Made by a program: the position numbers and the translations under genes. The notes beneath the pieces are model-generated. The model ran no database searches, was not told where the DNA came from, and saw nothing but the letters and a program-made list of their open reading frames with translations. A stretch of DNA of 64,000 nucleotides, taken from Candidatus Borrarchaeum weybense. GTDB lineage: Archaea; Asgardarchaeota; Sifarchaeia; Borrarchaeales; Borrarchaeaceae. Positions 58,804 to 64,000 of this stretch are shown in pieces (position 1 is the stretch's first letter; every line of letters begins with the position of its first letter). The stretch spans positions 372,001-436,000 of the forward strand of contig JAHQJS010000007.1 of assembly GCA_019057385.1 (NCBI GenBank), read 5' to 3'.

Positions 58804-59145
58804 TTATGTTTCTTGGATCGCACGATCATAACTTTTTCTCACAAAAGGCATAATTTGATCCAAGTCTTTTTTGCGATTGATAGGTATCCTTGCCCAATTA
58901 TGAACTGTTTTTTTGCCAGTTTTAAAAGGAGTCGTCGAGAACTGTTGAGATAGTATCTCTTTCTCTTTTTTATCTAGTTTTGTAATAACTATGCCCTTTG
59001 TCACAAGAAACACGAAAAGCTTACCATTCGATTGATAGCAAGGGCAACCAAACATTTTCTTGATATCGATCTGCTTCCACTTAAGCACCTTCTCTTCAAA
59101 AGCTAATCTTAGATCTTTCATTTCATCTTCTGAATAATATTTCAA
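58804..59145 (-). CDS. TfoX N-terminal domain-like protein
   Basis: IKKMFGCPCYQSNGKLFVFLVTKGIVITKL. Confidence 0.65.
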   Translation of the reverse strand: MKYYSEDEMKDLRLAFEEKVLKWKQIDIKKMFGCPCYQSNGKLFVFLVTKGIVITKLDKKEKEILSQQFSTTPFKTGKKTVHNWARIPINRKKDLDQIMPFVRKSYDRAIQET

Positions 59146-59228
59146 TTAGAACCCCCGAAATTGATTTTCTGTGAACTACTAAGAGCTTATTATGAAATAA
59201 TTCAAAAAAAGAGTAAAAGTTAAATTTT

Positions 59229-59507
59229 TTACTTACTTTTCCATCTTTTAAGGGTTGGATAGTGCTTTTCAGCCTCTTTTTTTGCCTGCTCTTCTGTCAA
59301 TGAACCAAAAGAGAGTTGTAAGAGTAGTTCCGTTGCCCTTTCAATCATCTGCTCCAGTGTGGCCTCTGGATGCGTAAATTCTCCGTTCTGGAAACAGTCT
59401 TGACAGTAATCTTCGCTTTTACTTCCATCAGCGTTTGTTCCATAACCTTCTAACATTTCGAATGGCAAGCCACAAAACTGGCAAAATGGTCCTTTTTGCA
59501 TTTCCAT
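59229..59507 (-). CDS. Putative zinc-ribbon protein
   Basis: CQFCGLPFEMLEGYGTNADGSKSEDYCQDCFQNGEFT. Confidence 0.82.
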   Translation of the reverse strand: MEMQKGPFCQFCGLPFEMLEGYGTNADGSKSEDYCQDCFQNGEFTHPEATLEQMIERATELLLQLSFGSLTEEQAKKEAEKHYPTLKRWKSK

Positions 59508-59660
59508 ATTCTCACCTCATTTTTTTAGCTATTATTATTAAATAGTTCTTATAGTTTTTCTTTCCTTAGTAAAGAGTTGATTTACGAAATGCTATCGGTA
59601 TACACTGTGTTATAGACTTTTGATTAGTTCAGAAAAAAGCGTAAAACCCCATTTATGTCA

Positions 59661-59933
59661 CTATCTTTGCAATCTTTTAAGTTGAATGAACATTCTAGCC
59701 TTTTCTTTAGCTCGCTCTTTTGATATATTCATTTGTTTTACCAAAATACTAGCCACTACTTCAATCATTTGTTCTGTTGAGAGCTTATGATGTGTCAACT
59801 TACCATTCTGAAAACATAATCGACAATAATCATTGTTTATACTACCATCAGCGTTTGTCCCAAAATCTTCTGTCTTCTCGATTGGCTTCCTACAGATACG
59901 ACAAAAGAATCCTTTCGACAATCTTAATTCCAC
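59661..59933 (-). CDS. Putative zinc-ribbon protein, paralogue
   Basis: CRICRKPIEKTEDFGTNADGSINNDYCRLCFQNGKLT. Confidence 0.8.
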   Translation of the reverse strand: MELRLSKGFFCRICRKPIEKTEDFGTNADGSINNDYCRLCFQNGKLTHHKLSTEQMIEVVASILVKQMNISKERAKEKARMFIQLKRLQR

Positions 59934-60012
59934 AGGGGGTTCTCATTTCATATACAATTATTCATTCGATGTTATATTATCTTGTAAGTGATTAAATTTA
60001 AATAAATATTAG

Positions 60013-61161
60013 TCATAGAAAACGCAAAAGTCCTGTTTGATCTTCATCAACATCTAGATTTTCTCGAATGAACTCCTCTATTTCATCATTGACATTTCGA
60101 ATTTCCTGTAATTCATTTCTTTTTGCTATAGCTACAATAGATTCCTTCAAATTTTGTATATTCATTCCTGCCCAATATTTCTTACTCCAAGCTTTACCTA
60201 ACATTTGTTGCCTATACGCTTCATTTAGAAGTTTTTCAGCAATTGAATAATTCATTCTTCTAAAATCCTGTGGAATAAACCTTTTCACTCGGTAAGGCAA
60301 TTCATATTTCTCGCATAAATTGAGCATTTTTTTATTAATCTTTTTATGATAGCTTGTCTTTGGAGTGTATTTTCCTTCATATGATTCTGGATTGTATTTA
60401 AAGTCATAAAGTTCTTCGTACTTTTCAATTAATTCAGGATATCTTTCGTTCAAATGTTTCAAAAACCATTTGGCTTGTAAATCTCTCATAGTAACTCCGC
60501 TGCCAAATAGAATAAAATCTGCTCCTGTCTCTTTGATCTTCTTTGCCATCGCCTCTAAATGTTCATCTGAATCACACAGGTATGGTACAATTGGAATAAA
60601 TGATACTCCTGCTTGAATGTAATTCGTCTGGTCTTTTATTGTTCGAATTACATCAAATCTTTCTTTAGGTGTTGGAACTCTAGGTTCCAAGAACTTTGAT
60701 ATCTCTTGATCGTTTGTTGTAATTGTCACACAAATACTACACCAAGAGTCTTTTCCAATCTTTTCTAATATATCGAGATCTCTTAAAACCAGTTTTGATT
60801 TTGTTCCTACACTAACGGGATATTTATGCTTTGAAAAGACTTCTAAACATTGCCTAGTATTCTTGTATTTCGCTTCTGCAGGTTGATAAGGATCATTGGA
60901 CCCAGTAGCCACAACATCTGGTAGTAGTTTTCTTGCTCTTGTTAGTCTTTTATCAAGCATTTCTTTGATATTTTTCTTAACAATAATAGTATTCTCAAAA
61001 TCAGTAGGCATCCGGTATTTCGCACTTCTTGAATCACAATAGATACAGCCAAATTGACAGCCATTGTATGTATTGATGGTATATTTGCACCAATACCAGC
61101 TATCGATATACTTGAAGACATTTAATATCGATTTGAACTCTTTTTCAATATATTCTACCAT
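60013..61161 (-). CDS. Radical SAM protein, SPL-like
   Basis: INTYNGCQFGCIYCDSRSAKYR; TGSNDPYQPAEAKYKNTRQCLEVF. Confidence 0.88.
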   Translation of the reverse strand: MVEYIEKEFKSILNVFKYIDSWYWCKYTINTYNGCQFGCIYCDSRSAKYRMPTDFENTIIVKKNIKEMLDKRLTRARKLLPDVVATGSNDPYQPAEAKYKNTRQCLEVFSKHKYPVSVGTKSKLVLRDLDILEKIGKDSWCSICVTITTNDQEISKFLEPRVPTPKERFDVIRTIKDQTNYIQAGVSFIPIVPYLCDSDEHLEAMAKKIKETGADFILFGSGVTMRDLQAKWFLKHLNERYPELIEKYEELYDFKYNPESYEGKYTPKTSYHKKINKKMLNLCEKYELPYRVKRFIPQDFRRMNYSIAEKLLNEAYRQQMLGKAWSKKYWAGMNIQNLKESIVAIAKRNELQEIRNVNDEIEEFIRENLDVDEDQTGLLRFL

Positions 61162-61221
61162 AAATTATCACTAGGAGTTTTTCTTTTACTCTTAAGAAAA
61201 AATCGAAAAAAAGGTAACATA

Positions 61222-61569
61222 TTAAGACCTAATCATTACTAAAAGCATCTTGTACGGCGTTACTGCTCTTAGGGCATGTGGGTCGTTAGCGGGCATTATA
61301 ATCATTTCACCTGCATTAACACGATAAGCTTCGCCTGAGATGGTTATCTCTGCTTCACCATCAAGAATACAAACTAAAGCATCAAATGGCGCCGTATGCT
61401 CACTTAATCCCTCCCCTTCGTCAAAAGAGAATACAGTTACGGTTCCTGTTTCTTTATCCATAATGGTTCTACTCACTACAGAGCCCTCTTGGTAAGCTAC
61501 TAATTCGCTTAGGTTTTTGACAACTGCTAAGAGCTTTTCATCACTTTTAATTCTTTTAATATTTTGCAT
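61222..61569 (-). CDS. Cupin domain protein
   Basis: GLSEHTAPFDALVCILDGEAEITISGEAYRVNAGEMIIMPANDPHAL. Confidence 0.92.
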   Translation of the reverse strand: MQNIKRIKSDEKLLAVVKNLSELVAYQEGSVVSRTIMDKETGTVTVFSFDEGEGLSEHTAPFDALVCILDGEAEITISGEAYRVNAGEMIIMPANDPHALRAVTPYKMLLVMIRS

Positions 61570-61660
61570 GATTTCTCACCTATAATTTTAAACAAAAGTT
61601 CATCGTAAAGTTGCAAACATGTTTTTAACCTAAGTATTTAAGAAGAATTAGTTTTAATCT

Positions 61661-62173
61661 TTGGTTATGGCAATCAAAGATGTCTTATTAATCGGGAATC
61701 CTAAATTGAGGCAAGAATCATCAGAAGTCACGGATTTCAACTTAGAACTTAAGGAAATACTCCAGGATCTTAAAGATACTCTTATTCATCTTCAGAAAAC
61801 AAAAAAGATCGGCAGAGGGCTAGCTGCGCCTCAGATAGGTCATATGAAGAAGGTCATCCTTTTTCTATTACCAGAACAACCATTCATTATGGTTAACCCT
61901 AAAATAACTTGGAAAAGTGACGAAATGTTTCAAGTGTGGGATAGCTGCTTCTGTTTCGATGTTGCATTTTTTGTCCAAGTTGAGAGGAACAAAAGCATTA
62001 AAGTTGAGTATCAAGATGAGAATGGAGATATTAAAACAGAAGAATTCGTTGGAGACCTATCCGAATTAGTACAGCATGAAATTGATCATCTTTATGGAAT
62101 CTTAGCTACAGATCATCTTAAGGATGTAACTAAGATTATAATGAGAGATGAATGGGAGAAAATTGTAACTTAA
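61661..62173 (+). CDS. Peptide deformylase-like protein
   Basis: GRGLAAPQIG; WDSCFCF in place of EGCLS; QHEIDHLYG. Confidence 0.88.
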   Translation: MVMAIKDVLLIGNPKLRQESSEVTDFNLELKEILQDLKDTLIHLQKTKKIGRGLAAPQIGHMKKVILFLLPEQPFIMVNPKITWKSDEMFQVWDSCFCFDVAFFVQVERNKSIKVEYQDENGDIKTEEFVGDLSELVQHEIDHLYGILATDHLKDVTKIIMRDEWEKIVT

Positions 62174-62327
62174 TGAAATAAACAATATTCTAAGTCAATT
62201 TTTTATTGAAAATATTCACAAATATTTTATATTCACGCCTTATAGGAATAACAAATAAATCTGGATGCAATTATACTTCACTGGACTTCCCATTTCGATT
62301 TTTATAGCATATTAAGGGGGGATTGGG

Positions 62328-63590
62328 ATAGAGATTAAATTAAAGATAGGTAAGGACTTTAAGACAATATCTATACCAGACGATAAGATCCTTGATGTAT
62401 TAACTGGTCCAGAAATTCCAGAGCTTGACCAAGAGGAAATAAAAGATCAAATAGTAGAGGCCGTCAGAAATTCATTGCCTGAAAACATTGAGACAAAAAA
62501 GATAGTTATTCTAGTTGCTGATCACACAAGGCTTTGGACAAAAGGAAATCTCTATGTACCAGTAATTTTGAACATTCTTCTTGAAGAAGGTGCAATAAAT
62601 GAAAATATAAAAGTTATTATCGCTCTCGGAACGCATGTTGATACACCTATTGAAAGAATGCATGAACTTGTAGGAGAAGAAACGATAAAGAAAGTAGAAG
62701 TTATTAATTCTGCTAATATGAATACTGATCGTCTGACTTATATAGGAAAAACTACCCACGACACGTCATTATATTTGACTAGTGAGGCCTGTGAGGCAGA
62801 CCATATTATAATGTATGGCGGAGTTCTTCACCATGTAATAGCAGGATTTGGTGGGGGTAGAAAATATATACATCCTGGCATAGCAGGTTATGATTCCATT
62901 CAACAAAATCATTCTCTAACGATAAGGGCGGACGGGTCCCTTCATCCAAAAGTATGTCAAGCAATCCTTGAAGGAAACCCAGTTCACGAAGACATGAATG
63001 AAGGTGCTGAGATGTTTCTACGAGATCGTACTTCTCTCCTCATCAATGTAGCTGAGAATGGGGATGGAAAGATATTCTATGTTGCTAAAGGTGACTGGAA
63101 AAAGGCTTTCGCTGAAGGATGCGAACAAGTAAATCGAGCAGGAAGAGTATTTATAAGCCGAAAAGCCGATTTCGTTATTTTCTCAGCTGGAGGGTATGAA
63201 AAAGACGGACAATTATATCAATCTACTAAGGCCTTGTTTAATAGTTATGGTGCAGTGCGAGATGGCGGACAAATTATTATGTTCGCTGAGGCAAGAGAAG
63301 GGATAGGGAATATTGAGTTTGGAGAAGCTCTTAAAACATATAAAGGAAATATGAACGTTCTAGGGAAAAAACTTATAGAAAAATACAGTATGCCGTCATA
63401 TATTGCGTATCGGATTATTGATATCCTGTCACGTTATAACGTAACGCTAGTATCAAACCTTTCACAGGAAGAAACAGAGGCATTCGGTTTTAACTACACT
63501 AATAATATTGATGAATACGTGAAAAATCTTAAGGGGAAAGGATATATCATTCCTTCTGCTGAAAATATTCTACCTCTCATCGAAGAATGA
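62328..63590 (+). CDS. LarA-like (DUF2088) racemase family protein
   Basis: VADHTRLW, IALGTHVDTP, HHVIAGFGGGRKYIHPGIAGYDSI; N-terminal domain open from 62316 without ATG/GTG/TTG. Confidence 0.85.
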   Translation: MEIKLKIGKDFKTISIPDDKILDVLTGPEIPELDQEEIKDQIVEAVRNSLPENIETKKIVILVADHTRLWTKGNLYVPVILNILLEEGAINENIKVIIALGTHVDTPIERMHELVGEETIKKVEVINSANMNTDRLTYIGKTTHDTSLYLTSEACEADHIIMYGGVLHHVIAGFGGGRKYIHPGIAGYDSIQQNHSLTIRADGSLHPKVCQAILEGNPVHEDMNEGAEMFLRDRTSLLINVAENGDGKIFYVAKGDWKKAFAEGCEQVNRAGRVFISRKADFVIFSAGGYEKDGQLYQSTKALFNSYGAVRDGGQIIMFAEAREGIGNIEFGEALKTYKGNMNVLGKKLIEKYSMPSYIAYRIIDILSRYNVTLVSNLSQEETEAFGFNYTNNIDEYVKNLKGKGYIIPSAENILPLIEE

Positions 63591-63651
63591 AAAGAGATTT
63601 AATTAATAGTTATCTCTATCCAGAAAGAACTCCATAAACGGGGCATCACTA

Positions 63652-64000
63652 GTGGCAAAAAGAATTGGTATTTTAGGCGGAATAAGCTATGAATCAACGA
63701 TAAAATACTATGAGTTAATCCTTAGAACATATTACGAACAAAATATGGACTATTACTATCCAGAAATTGTAATCTTCAGCCTAGATTTCCAGAAATTCAC
63801 TAATTTTGAAAATGAAAACAAGCGAATGTACATAAAATATATCCTTGAAGGCATTAATTCATTAGAAAAGGCAGGTGCAGAGTTTGTTTTAATGGCAGCT
63901 AATTCACCTCACGCTGTTTTCGAAGAATTGGAAATATTATCAAATATTCCTCTTCTTAGCATAGTTAAAGTATCTGCAGAAAAAGCAAAGCAAGAAGGCA
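63652..64000 (+). CDS. Aspartate/glutamate racemase-like protein, cut by window edge
   Basis: GTG start; MAKRIGILGGISYESTIKYYELILRTYYEQ...GAEFVLMAANSPHAVFEELE. Confidence 0.85.
   Translation, partial: MAKRIGILGGISYESTIKYYELILRTYYEQNMDYYYPEIVIFSLDFQKFTNFENENKRMYIKYILEGINSLEKAGAEFVLMAANSPHAVFEELEILSNIPLLSIVKVSAEKAKQEG

Overview
AT-rich archaeal window, densely coded, most plausibly from an Asgard-type archaeon. The lineage call is an inference from four Ras/Rab-type small GTPases (three in tandem), two paralogous longin-like proteins, a large two-TM surface protein with a possible longin/roadblock-like cytosolic domain, and three consecutive TPR proteins, one with a possible adaptin-appendage-like Ig domain. 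Much of the rest is ordinary: nitroreductase, DUF255 thioredoxin-like protein, ArsC, PAS sensor, molybdopterin oxidoreductase, Hsp20, MFS/PadR/GyrI cluster, B12-radical SAM, DUF523, MutY-like glycosylase, ferredoxins, ArsM, Ski2-like helicase, nucleoside phosphorylase, RNA m5C methyltransferase, AlkD, LarA-like protein. The 41-58 kb part is accessory and rearranged. It holds one intact tnpB with hairpin ends, a decayed tnpB 3' end, a dispersed family of IS200/IS605-type terminal hairpins, truncated gene duplicates beside two GT-C-like membrane proteins, a gene with one in-frame TAG, and a chimeric junction of two broken genes. No tRNA, rRNA or CRISPR array was recognised. Product names come from motif recognition only; no database search was run.
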